Assembly: GCA_003451595.1 (NCBI GenBank)
Contig: DMDA01000127.1
Coordinates: 3,297 to 20,012 of the forward strand
DNA length: 16,716 bases
Direction of reading: 5' to 3'
Source: Chloroflexota bacterium
Lineage (GTDB): Bacteria > Chloroflexota > Anaerolineae > Caldilineales > Caldilineaceae
The notes beneath the pieces were generated by a model that was given only the letters and a program-made list of their open reading frames with translations, was not told the origin of the DNA and did not search any database. Of this stretch, positions 7,131-14,817 are shown in pieces. The first letter of the stretch is position 1, and each line of letters opens with the position of its first letter. The position numbers were made by a program, and so were the translations under genes.

Positions 7131-8503
7131 GCCGACGCGTTCGCCGGTACAAACCGATAGCCGCGTCCGCGATCATTCTCGATGGCGCCGATTGGCTGTT
7201 CCATTTCCTCCAGTTGCAACCGCAAGCGACGGATCGCTTCTTGCACGCGGCGATTGGAGGCGTCGGGGCGTTTCCACACCTCAGCCAGCAACTGCTCGGT
7301 GGAAATTACCTGATTGGCGTGCGCCCTAAAGTAACGCAACAGCGCGGCCTCGGTCTTGCTGAACTGGTCGAGTGTTGCGTCGGGCAGGTTGGGCGCCGGC
7401 GCCAGTGGTGCAGACGCCACCATCTCCCCTTGCCAACGTCGCGCCAGATATTCGGCAAAGAGCGGCGTAAAAAATTGGTAGCCGCTCTGCTGTCCACGCA
7501 CGCAACAGATCACCATCGCCTGGTTGATCAGCCAGTTGAGTGCGGCGCTCTCCTCCATCGTTACGGCGGTCAACGGCAAGGCGCCGCTGAGCATCGACCG
7601 CACCAACCGGTCGATGTTCTCTGGACGGATGCGCGCGGGAGGTCGCTGCAGGCGGCGGAAGGAAGTCTCAAAGACCAAGCGTCCATGTTCGGCCAGCCGC
7701 AGTCGCACCAACGGCAGGTGCTCCGGCCCCAGCGCGCCGCCACCCACAATCATCTCGCGCACCTCGAGGAGAATATCGCCCAACCGCCGCAACAAGAACG
7801 GGTGCATACCGGTCAGGTCAACCAACGCATCAGCCAACGCGCTGACACCGCTGAAGTCGTCGGCGTAGGCGAGCACCCACGTCCGCGCCGCCTGCGGATC
7901 GAGCAGTCCCAAGAAAACCTGCGTCATCACGTTGAAGAGGGGGGAAGCCGCCAGGTCGCGATCCAGATCATGCAGGGGCTGTTCGGTGGCGACGACCAGC
8001 GCCATCTCCAGCGTGAGCGGGCGCAGCTCGTCCACCGTGTCGCGGCGCAGCCACTGTTCCTCGAAGACGCGGTCGAAGTTGTCCATCAGCAACACTAGCC
8101 GCATTTCCTGCTCGCGCAGTGCGCGAGCAATGCGCCAGATGCGGCGGCTGTTGGTGGCTTCGGCCTCGATGCCCGTCCAGTCGAGCGACACGCCTGCTGT
8201 ACGCACCTGGCGCTGAATCTGACGATAGATCCAATCCGTCAGGTCGGTGCGGGCATCCTGCCAGTCGCAGTCAACCCAGGTCACGATGATGCGGGCGCCA
8301 TCCTCGAACGCAAGTGGACGTTGACCGGCGAACTCTTCACCCAACAGGGGGCCATCTTCGCTGGCCAGGTAGTGGAGAAACTGGCTCTTGCCGACCAACT
8401 TGGGGCCCACCAGGGAAAAACTCTGCGGTTGTGGCGCCAGCACCCCGCGCACCATCTCGTAGATTACCCGCTCCCGTCCAAAAAACTTGCGCCCTGCGTC
8501 CAT
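7127..8503 (-). CDS. STAND-like ATPase with C-terminal OmpR-type winged-helix domain
   Basis: A 458-aa ATPase of the ORC/STAND-like group, probably a cytoplasmic signalling switch with a DNA-binding output. The N-terminal FFGRERVI box is followed by Walker A GPKLVGKS (33-40, Lys39) and Walker B LVLLMDNF (Asp141; the next acidic residue is Asn142, so hydrolysis may be slow). LVDLTGMHPFLL (228-238) is the sensor-like segment. Residues about 376-454 form an OmpR/PhoB-type winged helix: ISTEQLLAEVW, the recognition helix SNRRVQEAIRRLRLQL, and the wing hairpin DRGRGYRFVP. There is no receiver domain. The ATPase core matches the one at the C-terminus of the upstream 1053-aa protein in layout and wording. 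A perfect AAGGAGGTG precedes the start. It lies 133 nt downstream of the 1053-aa gene on the same strand, so co-transcription is likely. Confidence 0.85.
   Translation of the reverse strand: MDAGRKFFGRERVIYEMVRGVLAPQPQSFSLVGPKLVGKSQFLHYLASEDGPLLGEEFAGQRPLAFEDGARIIVTWVDCDWQDARTDLTDWIYRQIQRQVRTAGVSLDWTGIEAEATNSRRIWRIARALREQEMRLVLLMDNFDRVFEEQWLRRDTVDELRPLTLEMALVVATEQPLHDLDRDLAASPLFNVMTQVFLGLLDPQAARTWVLAYADDFSGVSALADALVDLTGMHPFLLRRLGDILLEVREMIVGGGALGPEHLPLVRLRLAEHGRLVFETSFRRLQRPPARIRPENIDRLVRSMLSGALPLTAVTMEESAALNWLINQAMVICCVRGQQSGYQFFTPLFAEYLARRWQGEMVASAPLAPAPNLPDATLDQFSKTEAALLRYFRAHANQVISTEQLLAEVWKRPDASNRRVQEAIRRLRLQLEEMEQPIGAIENDRGRGYRFVPANASA
8109..8129. repeat. 9-bp perfect inverted repeat inside the ATPase gene
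   Basis: TGCTCGCGC-AGT-GCGCGAGCA forms a 9-bp GC-rich hairpin with a 3-nt loop. It lies in the codons for ARALREQEM of the winged-helix ATPase. It may only reflect codon choice, but is stable enough to affect the mRNA. Confidence 0.5.
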
Positions 8504-8603
8504 CTCACACCTCCTTATCCGCTGCTAACCGCCCCACATCGGTCACCGCCCCAGCGTGACACAGTGGCCAGCCGGACGCTGCCGACAGGCCGAATCTATT
8601 TGT

Positions 8604-8630
8604 ACGCATCACGCACCACGCACCACTCAC
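8604..8630. repeat. Heptad intergenic repeat (ACGCAYC)
   Basis: Three and a half units of period 7: ACGCATC, ACGCACC, ACGCACC, ACTCAC. It sits between the two ATPase genes just past the stop of the RSH-like gene. On the minus strand it reads as repeated GGTGCGT. A related heptad block occurs at 15581-15601. Confidence 0.6.
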
Positions 8631-8636
8631 TTCAAC

Positions 8637-11600
8637 TTACCCATTCATTGCCAACCACTGCTGGAATAAACGGCTGGCAAAACGCCAGCGATCTTGCGCA
8701 GGCTGCTGGAGAATATCCTGTTCGGTCAGTGTGCGCAGACTGGTGCGCAGGCTCTCCGGCGCAACACCGGGAAGCGCAGCGCGCAGTCTGGCCCAGCTCA
8801 CTTCACTGTCAGGGGCATCGTGCGCCAGCCGCGCCAGCGTCGCCGCCACATGGTTGGAGATGCCGCGCAGCATCTCTGTCATGTGGGCAAATGTATGATC
8901 CTGCGGCTGCATGAAGTCAAGGCGCACCTGGGCGACGTCTTCGGGCAGAATCTGCTGGCGCCCCTGATGCGCCATATGCATGACCAGATTGTGACAGAAG
9001 GCCTGGATCAGGAACGGACTGCCACCAGTCAGGTCGGCGATGGCGTCGATGGTTTCCGCCGTGTAATCCAGATGCGAGCGCATCGGCCATTCGATCAAAC
9101 GGCGCACATCTTCGCCCTCCAGTGGGCGCAACTGGATGCGTTGCCCCACATCCATCAACCGCCACGACGGATCGTTCGGCGTCTGCTGCAAATGCTGCAC
9201 CAGCGTGTCACACGTCTGCTGCTGCATCACCACGACATAGCCGATGCCGAGCCGCTGCGTCGTGTGCATCATGCCGCGCCAGCGATCGAACATAGCGCCC
9301 TCTAGCTCGCCTTGCAAGTAGGCGTCGGTCAGCCGACTGAACTCATCCATCAGCAGCACCAGCTTGCGCCCATTCAGTGCGTCCTGGACATTGTGCAGAT
9401 ATTCGATCAGTCGCCGCGCCGGGTCATCGTCGAAGAGGCTTGGCAGCGGAGCGCCGACATCGCCCAACCGCCCCTCACTGCTGAGCGACGAATAGACGAT
9501 GCTGGCGACTTGATAGAAGAGGTTGGTTTGCGCCGGATGACCCATCAGTTGGAAGTCGATGAACACCGGGGTGAAGTTGCGCACCGGCAGGTAGTGCTCC
9601 TTTAGGTGTAGCAGCAGCGAGGTCTTGCCGACGCGCTTCTGCCCGATCAGCCAGACGCCAGGCTGTTGTGTGCGCAGATACTCGACGATGCGCTCACGCT
9701 CCTGGGCGCGGCCAAAGAACATCGCATCCTGATGGACAGGCAACCGCGAGTAAGGATTGAAACTGGCGCCGCCGGCCACTTCCTGCCATTCGGCTTGCTC
9801 GGAGGGCGGCAATTGGAGTGATTGCACATCGGTCACGGTGAAATCGGGCAGGCTGCGCAGCGCCTCGACGATTTCAGCGACGGTGGCATCCTGATCGGCG
9901 TGCAGGTCAAACTGAATGCGCGCCGAGCCATGACGCGCCAATGCATGGAGCTGATGCAACGTCACACGCGGCTGGCGAGCGTAGATTTCCGCCATCACGG
10001 CGCCGAGCAACCCTTCATCATCGTGTGCACGCAGGTCGATGCGCGCCACCGTCAGCATGTTGGGGCGCAGTCGCCACTTGAGCGGCGTCAGTTCGGGGTG
10101 GTTGGCGATGTGCGCGCACGCCGCCTGATGCACGGTGAGGTTGACCGCCTCACCATGGCGCCGATAGACGCGCCCAACGATGGCGTCACCCGGCTTGGGG
10201 CGACAGCATTGCGCCAGGTGCAATTGGTGAGGACGCAGCCGCAACGCGCGCGGAATATCAACCAGGCGCAGAATCTCCCTCTCAAAGAGACGATGCAAAA
10301 TACGGTCGATCGGGTATTGTCCGGCGGCGACGGCAGTGAGCAGATCGTCGCGGGTGGCGAATGCCTCGCGGCGGAGCGTCGCCTGCAATGCCTGTTCCAC
10401 CTTTTCTGGCGGCAAATTGAAGCCGTAATGCAACTCCAACGTCTTCAGCCGATCGTCGAGCAGCTTCTGTCCGTGATGGGCGCCGGGGCCTTGCCGCTTC
10501 AGATAGCGTTCGATGGCGCTGCGGGCGCGGCTGGTGTGCGCCGCCAACAGCCAGCGACGATTAGGTCCAGGCGACTTGGGATCGTGCTCCAACGCCACGA
10601 TGTCGAGGTGACGCAACACGTGCGATGGCTCGACCTGGCGCCCGTTGACTGTAAAGCTACGGCATTGCTCCGCCAGCTCGGAGTGGACGTAATAGGCGAA
10701 ATCGACAACCGTGCTGCCACGATCAAAGCCAAAGAGCTGCCCCTGCGGGCTGAACACATAGAGACGTTCGGGCAGCGCGCCGGGTGGGGCGCTCATGATC
10801 TGGTCGTAGCCAGTCGCCCGCTGATTCCACCACACGCCAGGCGCTGCATCCGTTGTGCATCCGCGCCAATACACAGCCGCCAGCCCCCACATATTGATCG
10901 GATATTGCGCTTGTGTCGTGATCACGAAGTTGATGCGCGTTTTGCCGCCCGGCATCTGCGCCACGACGGCGGTGTGAAGGGCGCGATAACCGCTCACGCG
11001 CGGGGCGTTGAGTGTGTCAATCAATGTGCCTTCGATAGGAATCCACAATTCATGCAGCCAGCGTAACGCCCGATAGCAGTCATCGAGATCATCAACCAGC
11101 ACATGAATATTGAGTGTGTGCGTCAATTTCTGCGCATTGCGCCCGCCCAGAAAAGACAAATTGTGTATTTGTGTGTATTTTGTGGGAATCAGCATCAGGG
11201 TGTAATCAACGGGGATGCATGCTGCGGCCGGCAGATGCGGCGCCAGGGCAAGGATGATCTCCTCGGCAGCCTGACGCCAGTCGGCGGGGGCGTCGTCGTC
11301 GCACGCTTCGCAGATCAGTTCTTCCAGTTCGATACGTGGCACGCGCATGCCGAGCATATCGAGCAGTGGCGCCAATGCGCTGCGCGCCACTTCCCGCGCT
11401 TGCTGGTTTTGTCGCGCTCCACCTGCGTGGGCCGCAGCCACTTGCTGCCACAATTGGGCAACCAACAGGAAAGCCAGGCGTGGGTCGCGATAGGCGGCGA
11501 TGTAGCCCAGGGTGCGCAGCCAGGCGGCAGCGGCGCCGCTCCACTGGGCGTCAGCGCGGAGACTCATCACCTCGCCGTAGTCGCGACAGAGCGCCGCCAC

Positions 11601-11798
11601 CTCGGCGCCATGCATCGCCGCCACCGCGTCCAGCTCGAGCGAGCGCGCGGTGACCTCTGGCAGTAGACGCGCCGCCGTTTGCAATGACACATCGGCGCCC
11701 CACGCCTGGAGACAGGCGGCCATCGCCGCACCGGCCGTGGCTGTATCACCCATCACCGGTGCGCTGGGCGCAGAGAACTGTGAAGACAAAGTTGACAT
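8637..11798 (-). CDS. RelA/SpoT-like protein with degenerate active sites fused to a C-terminal STAND-like ATPase
   Basis: A 1053-aa protein. Residues about 25-165 match the RSH HD hydrolase fold, but LLHDVVEDT is LLPEVTARS (45-53) and LADRLHNM is VAQLWQQV, so the metal-binding His-Asp is gone; APLLDMLGMRVPRIELEEL keeps the following signature. Residues 195-313 match the synthetase: DLDDCYRALRWLHELW, SGYRALHT, WGLAAVYWRG. Its two catalytic acids appear lost (His227 and Asn290 at those positions), as is the RxKxxxS ATP motif. Then come TGS (about 346-403), the TSRARSAIERYLKRQ helical part (422-436), the Cys domain QCCRPKPGDAIVG with VHQAAC (530-561), and ACT (about 582-660). The ATPase spans about 690-945 (Walker A GQKRVGKTS 719-727, Walker B LVLLMDEF 813-820), followed by a winged-helix-like tail. 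The fold assignments are strong; loss of both activities is inferred from motifs. The nearby wHTH ATPase is the likely partner. Confidence 0.9.
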   Translation of the reverse strand: MSTLSSQFSAPSAPVMGDTATAGAAMAACLQAWGADVSLQTAARLLPEVTARSLELDAVAAMHGAEVAALCRDYGEVMSLRADAQWSGAAAAWLRTLGYIAAYRDPRLAFLLVAQLWQQVAAAHAGGARQNQQAREVARSALAPLLDMLGMRVPRIELEELICEACDDDAPADWRQAAEEIILALAPHLPAAACIPVDYTLMLIPTKYTQIHNLSFLGGRNAQKLTHTLNIHVLVDDLDDCYRALRWLHELWIPIEGTLIDTLNAPRVSGYRALHTAVVAQMPGGKTRINFVITTQAQYPINMWGLAAVYWRGCTTDAAPGVWWNQRATGYDQIMSAPPGALPERLYVFSPQGQLFGFDRGSTVVDFAYYVHSELAEQCRSFTVNGRQVEPSHVLRHLDIVALEHDPKSPGPNRRWLLAAHTSRARSAIERYLKRQGPGAHHGQKLLDDRLKTLELHYGFNLPPEKVEQALQATLRREAFATRDDLLTAVAAGQYPIDRILHRLFEREILRLVDIPRALRLRPHQLHLAQCCRPKPGDAIVGRVYRRHGEAVNLTVHQAACAHIANHPELTPLKWRLRPNMLTVARIDLRAHDDEGLLGAVMAEIYARQPRVTLHQLHALARHGSARIQFDLHADQDATVAEIVEALRSLPDFTVTDVQSLQLPPSEQAEWQEVAGGASFNPYSRLPVHQDAMFFGRAQERERIVEYLRTQQPGVWLIGQKRVGKTSLLLHLKEHYLPVRNFTPVFIDFQLMGHPAQTNLFYQVASIVYSSLSSEGRLGDVGAPLPSLFDDDPARRLIEYLHNVQDALNGRKLVLLMDEFSRLTDAYLQGELEGAMFDRWRGMMHTTQRLGIGYVVVMQQQTCDTLVQHLQQTPNDPSWRLMDVGQRIQLRPLEGEDVRRLIEWPMRSHLDYTAETIDAIADLTGGSPFLIQAFCHNLVMHMAHQGRQQILPEDVAQVRLDFMQPQDHTFAHMTEMLRGISNHVAATLARLAHDAPDSEVSWARLRAALPGVAPESLRTSLRTLTEQDILQQPAQDRWRFASRLFQQWLAMNG
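11163..11186. repeat. Two motif copies (GTGTATTTTGTGTG-like) inside the RSH-like gene
   Basis: Copies at 11163-11175 (one base shorter) and 11173-11186 (one mismatch) of the motif found between -35 and -10 at 11940-11953. They overlap and lie about 610 bp inside the RSH-like gene, in codons for PTKYTQIHN. Possibly a downstream operator, possibly coincidence in an unusually T/G-rich stretch. Confidence 0.35.
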
Positions 11799-11862
11799 AT
11801 GACCTCGATTTCAATGCACCGGGCGGGCTGCGTCTCCAATCACTCGCCCCAGGCCGCCAGAT

Positions 11863-11875
11863 CACACAAAAACAC
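11863..11875. promoter_or_regulatory. Candidate operator half (CACACAAAAACAC)
   Basis: The inverse complement of the spacer motif at 11940-11953 with one base deleted. It is located 65 bp upstream of the RSH-like start codon, so it could serve the leftward transcript. Confidence 0.4.
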
Positions 11876-11887
11876 ATTCACGATTGC

Positions 11888-11899
11888 AAAATGCATTTT
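11888..11899. promoter_or_regulatory. Perfect 12-bp palindrome AAAATGCATTTT
   Basis: A perfect palindrome flanked by ATTG on the left and CAAT on the right, giving a 20-nt near-palindrome with one extra C. It is centrally placed in the divergent region between the RSH-like gene and the small ORFs, in an AT-rich stretch. It could be the site of a dimeric regulator controlling either direction. Confidence 0.5.
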
Positions 11900-11931
11900 C
11901 AATGAATTTCATAAAATCCACAAATTGCCTA

Positions 11932-11960
11932 TTGACATTGTGTATTTTGTGTGTTATCAT
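11932..11960 (+). promoter_or_regulatory. Strong promoter for the small ORFs, with a motif in the spacer
   Basis: Consensus -35 TTGACA (11932-11937), 17-nt spacer, -10 TATCAT (11955-11960). The spacer holds GTGTATTTTGTGTG (11940-11953). A matching inverse copy, CACACAATATACAC (11987-12000), lies just past the expected start site; the pair forms an inverted repeat centred near 11970. This is a classic repressor layout: one site between -35 and -10, one downstream. Confidence 0.8.
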
Positions 11961-12045
11961 GAGTATGTAAGTGAAACATAGCGACGCACACAATATACAC
12001 TAAATGTGTGTGGGCGACAAGAGGGGCCAAAGAAGGAGGCGCACC

Positions 12046-12264
12046 ATGTTGAATTATAACGATGTGTTGATGGCTCAGGAGCGTCAGGCGGACATGCGCC
12101 GCGCGGCTGCCGAGGAGAATCGCAAGCGGGCGTTGCTGGGAGACGCCAACAACAACATTGCACAGCGTGTCGCCGCCATGGTGGTAGCCATCCAGCAGCG
12201 GCTGATGCGGCCAGGGGCAAAGGTCAAATCGGTCGGCAAGGTGATGCCGGGTGAGGCGGCCTGA
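12046..12264 (+). CDS. Small charged helical protein (72 aa), unknown function
   Basis: No family recognised with confidence. The 72-aa protein begins MLNYNDVLMAQERQADMRRAAAEENRKRALL, a strongly charged, probably helical segment rich in Glu, Arg and Ala, followed by a second helix (NIAQRVAAMVVAIQQRLM) and a flexible basic tail. Short ORFs of this style, with an aromatic start and a basic/acidic helix, are common in Chloroflexota and actinobacteria, as far as I recall. The start at 12046 is chosen over one 14 codons upstream because AAGGAGG lies five bases before it. It is the first gene behind the strong promoter at 11932-11960. There is no signal peptide and no cysteine. Confidence 0.7.
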   Translation: MLNYNDVLMAQERQADMRRAAAEENRKRALLGDANNNIAQRVAAMVVAIQQRLMRPGAKVKSVGKVMPGEAA

Positions 12265-12338
12265 GGAGCGCAGGCCTGTGGGTCGAGCGCTGACGGGAAA
12301 GAACAGACATTAACAGCGCAAGCATTGGGAGATCAACT

Positions 12339-12533
12339 ATGAATCCGCTTCAACAAATGGAGCTTGCCCGGCTCGACCATCAGGACAGGTTACAGGCAAC
12401 ACAGCGTAATCAACCGGCGAGCCAATTGAACTGGAAGGCATTGTTCGCATTCGCACGCTTCGAGCACAAGCAAGTCAGCGCGGACAAGGTCAAGCCAGTC
12501 AACATGAAGTGCGACACCGTCGCCGTGAACTAA
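12339..12533 (+). CDS. Small charged protein (64 aa), unknown function
   Basis: Not recognised. The 64-aa protein starts MNPLQQMELARLDHQDRLQATQRN, again a charged helix with the same pattern as the upstream small protein (hydrophobic start, then alternating acidic and basic residues). It ends with a basic, mostly polar tail (KVKPVNMKCDTVAVN) containing one Cys. GGGAG lies seven bases before the ATG. It follows the 72-aa gene by 74 nt without a visible terminator between them, so one transcript is likely. A 13-bp hairpin (12567-12597) lies downstream. The two could be distant paralogues; the similarity is too short to be sure. Confidence 0.6.
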   Translation: MNPLQQMELARLDHQDRLQATQRNQPASQLNWKALFAFARFEHKQVSADKVKPVNMKCDTVAVN

Positions 12534-12566
12534 GTTTCTTCTAACATCCTCTAATACACCTCTCTG

Positions 12567-12597
12567 GCGCCCGGCTCCACACACTGGAGTCGGGCGC
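12567..12597 (+). terminator. Hairpin after the small ORFs (no T-run)
   Basis: A 13-bp stem GCGCCCGGCTCCA/TGGAGTCGGGCGC with a single G-U pair in the plus-strand RNA and loop CACAC, 33 nt after the 64-aa ORF. No proper T-tract follows, so it may be a weak or factor-assisted terminator, or protect the 3' end. Confidence 0.55.
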
Positions 12598-12623
12598 TCT
12601 ACATTGGAGGCATAGCGCGTTGC

Positions 12624-12660
12624 GTGACAGATGTCCCGACAACGTTGGGACACGCGTCAC
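12624..12660. promoter_or_regulatory. Interrupted inverted repeat upstream of the sulfur operon
   Basis: GTGAC-AGA-TGTCCC ... GGGACA-CGC-GTCAC: 11 paired positions with a symmetrical 3-nt interior mismatch and a 9-nt centre (GACAACGTT). It lies about 110 bp before the regulator start and could be an operator for the sulfur operon or a hairpin in the RNA. Confidence 0.5.
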
Positions 12661-12771
12661 CTATGCTGTGCACCATTGCACGCTATGCTGTGAATGCAAA
12701 TGGATGCTCTAAATCTGACTGGATGCATCGAATGCACTGAACGCATTACATTGAGCATGCAAAGGCTAAAG
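12661..12771 (+). promoter_or_regulatory. ATGC-rich repeated leader before the regulator gene
   Basis: CTATGCTGTG occurs twice, 22 bp apart (12661-12670, 12683-12692). The sequence then repeats ATGCA/GATGC/GCATT many times up to the start at 12772. The density of ATGC tetramers on both strands is much higher than elsewhere in the window. It does not look coding, although an in-frame ATG exists at 12694. No convincing -35/-10 pair was found. Confidence 0.45.
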
Positions 12772-13530
12772 ATGTCCGAGTTCCTCACCACCCGCCAACT
12801 TCAAGATATCTTACACGTCGATCGCACCACGATCTACCGTATGGCAGATGATGGGCGCATTCCAGCCGTCAAAGTGGGCAGTCAATGGCGTTTTCCCCGT
12901 CAGTCCATCGAGGGATGGCTGAAAACGCAAAGCCCTGTCGGCGCCACCGTGCAGGATACGCCAACGTCCAGTGAATCCGACCTGAGCAAGCTCATCCCGC
13001 TCGAATGTGTCCAGCGCATCCAGGATACCTTTGCCGACATCCTGGGCGTGATGCTGATGGTGACCGACCTGAGCGGTCGCCCGGTCACGACGCCGAGTCA
13101 CATCTGCCCACTCTATGCGCTGGCGCAACGTTCGCCGGTGGCGCAGGAACAATGTCGTCAGGAATGGGCGGCGCTGGCGCGTCAGCCCGACCTGCAGCCC
13201 TCCTTCAGTCATAGCTATCTTGGCTTGCTGCACACGCGTGGGTTGGTGCGCGTGGGCAGTGAATTACGGGCCATGGTGGTGGTCAGCGGCATTGCGCCGA
13301 CGCTCTGGCCACCCGCTGACACCGAGATCGCCCGTCTGACCGAATATCTGGACGCAACGGAGGCTGAGGTGCGACAGGCGCTGGCACAGGCATTCATGCT
13401 GAGCAGCGCGCAGAAACAACAGATATTGGCCTATGTGCAGCGTATTGCTGACATCGTTGCCCACATCATGAACGAACGGAACATTCTATTTATGAAACTG
13501 CGGAACATCGCAGAGTTGAGCAGGATTTAA
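12772..13530 (+). CDS. Transcriptional regulator: excisionase-type HTH plus PocR sensory domain
   Basis: A 252-aa regulator. Residues 3-50 form an excisionase/MerR-like helix-turn-helix (EFLTTRQLQDILHVDRTTIYRMADDGRIPAVKVGSQWRF then SIEGWL). Residues about 74-235 form a PocR-type ligand-binding domain: LECVQRIQDTFADILGVMLMVTDLSGRPVTTPS, then a Cys pair (Cys112 in SHICPLY, Cys128 in EQCRQEW), then GLVRVGSELRAMVVVSGIAP. The C-terminal helix is likely a dimer coil. The Cys pattern could sense sulfur or redox state; this is an inference. The start at 12772 has AAAGG six bases upstream; an in-frame ATG 26 codons earlier has no ribosome binding site and would read through the repeated leader. The gap to sqr is 10 nt, so it probably controls its own operon. 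Confidence 0.87.
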   Translation: MSEFLTTRQLQDILHVDRTTIYRMADDGRIPAVKVGSQWRFPRQSIEGWLKTQSPVGATVQDTPTSSESDLSKLIPLECVQRIQDTFADILGVMLMVTDLSGRPVTTPSHICPLYALAQRSPVAQEQCRQEWAALARQPDLQPSFSHSYLGLLHTRGLVRVGSELRAMVVVSGIAPTLWPPADTEIARLTEYLDATEAEVRQALAQAFMLSSAQKQQILAYVQRIADIVAHIMNERNILFMKLRNIAELSRI

Positions 13531-13540
13531 GGAGTCAGAC

Positions 13541-14776
<1,236 letters not shown>

Positions 14777-14817
14777 CGGCGGTTCATCCACCAGAATCCT
14801 GCCACAAGGAGGCAAGC

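Noticed and set aside
9822..11066. 414-aa plus-strand ORF opposite the RSH-like gene
   Set aside because: Shadow frame; the minus-strand product has recognisable domains throughout, this one has none.
12694..12771. N-terminal 26-codon extension of the PocR-type regulator (ATG at 12694)
   Set aside because: No ribosome binding site there, the sequence is a run of ATGC repeats, and the HTH domain starts right at the later ATG with AAAGG before it.
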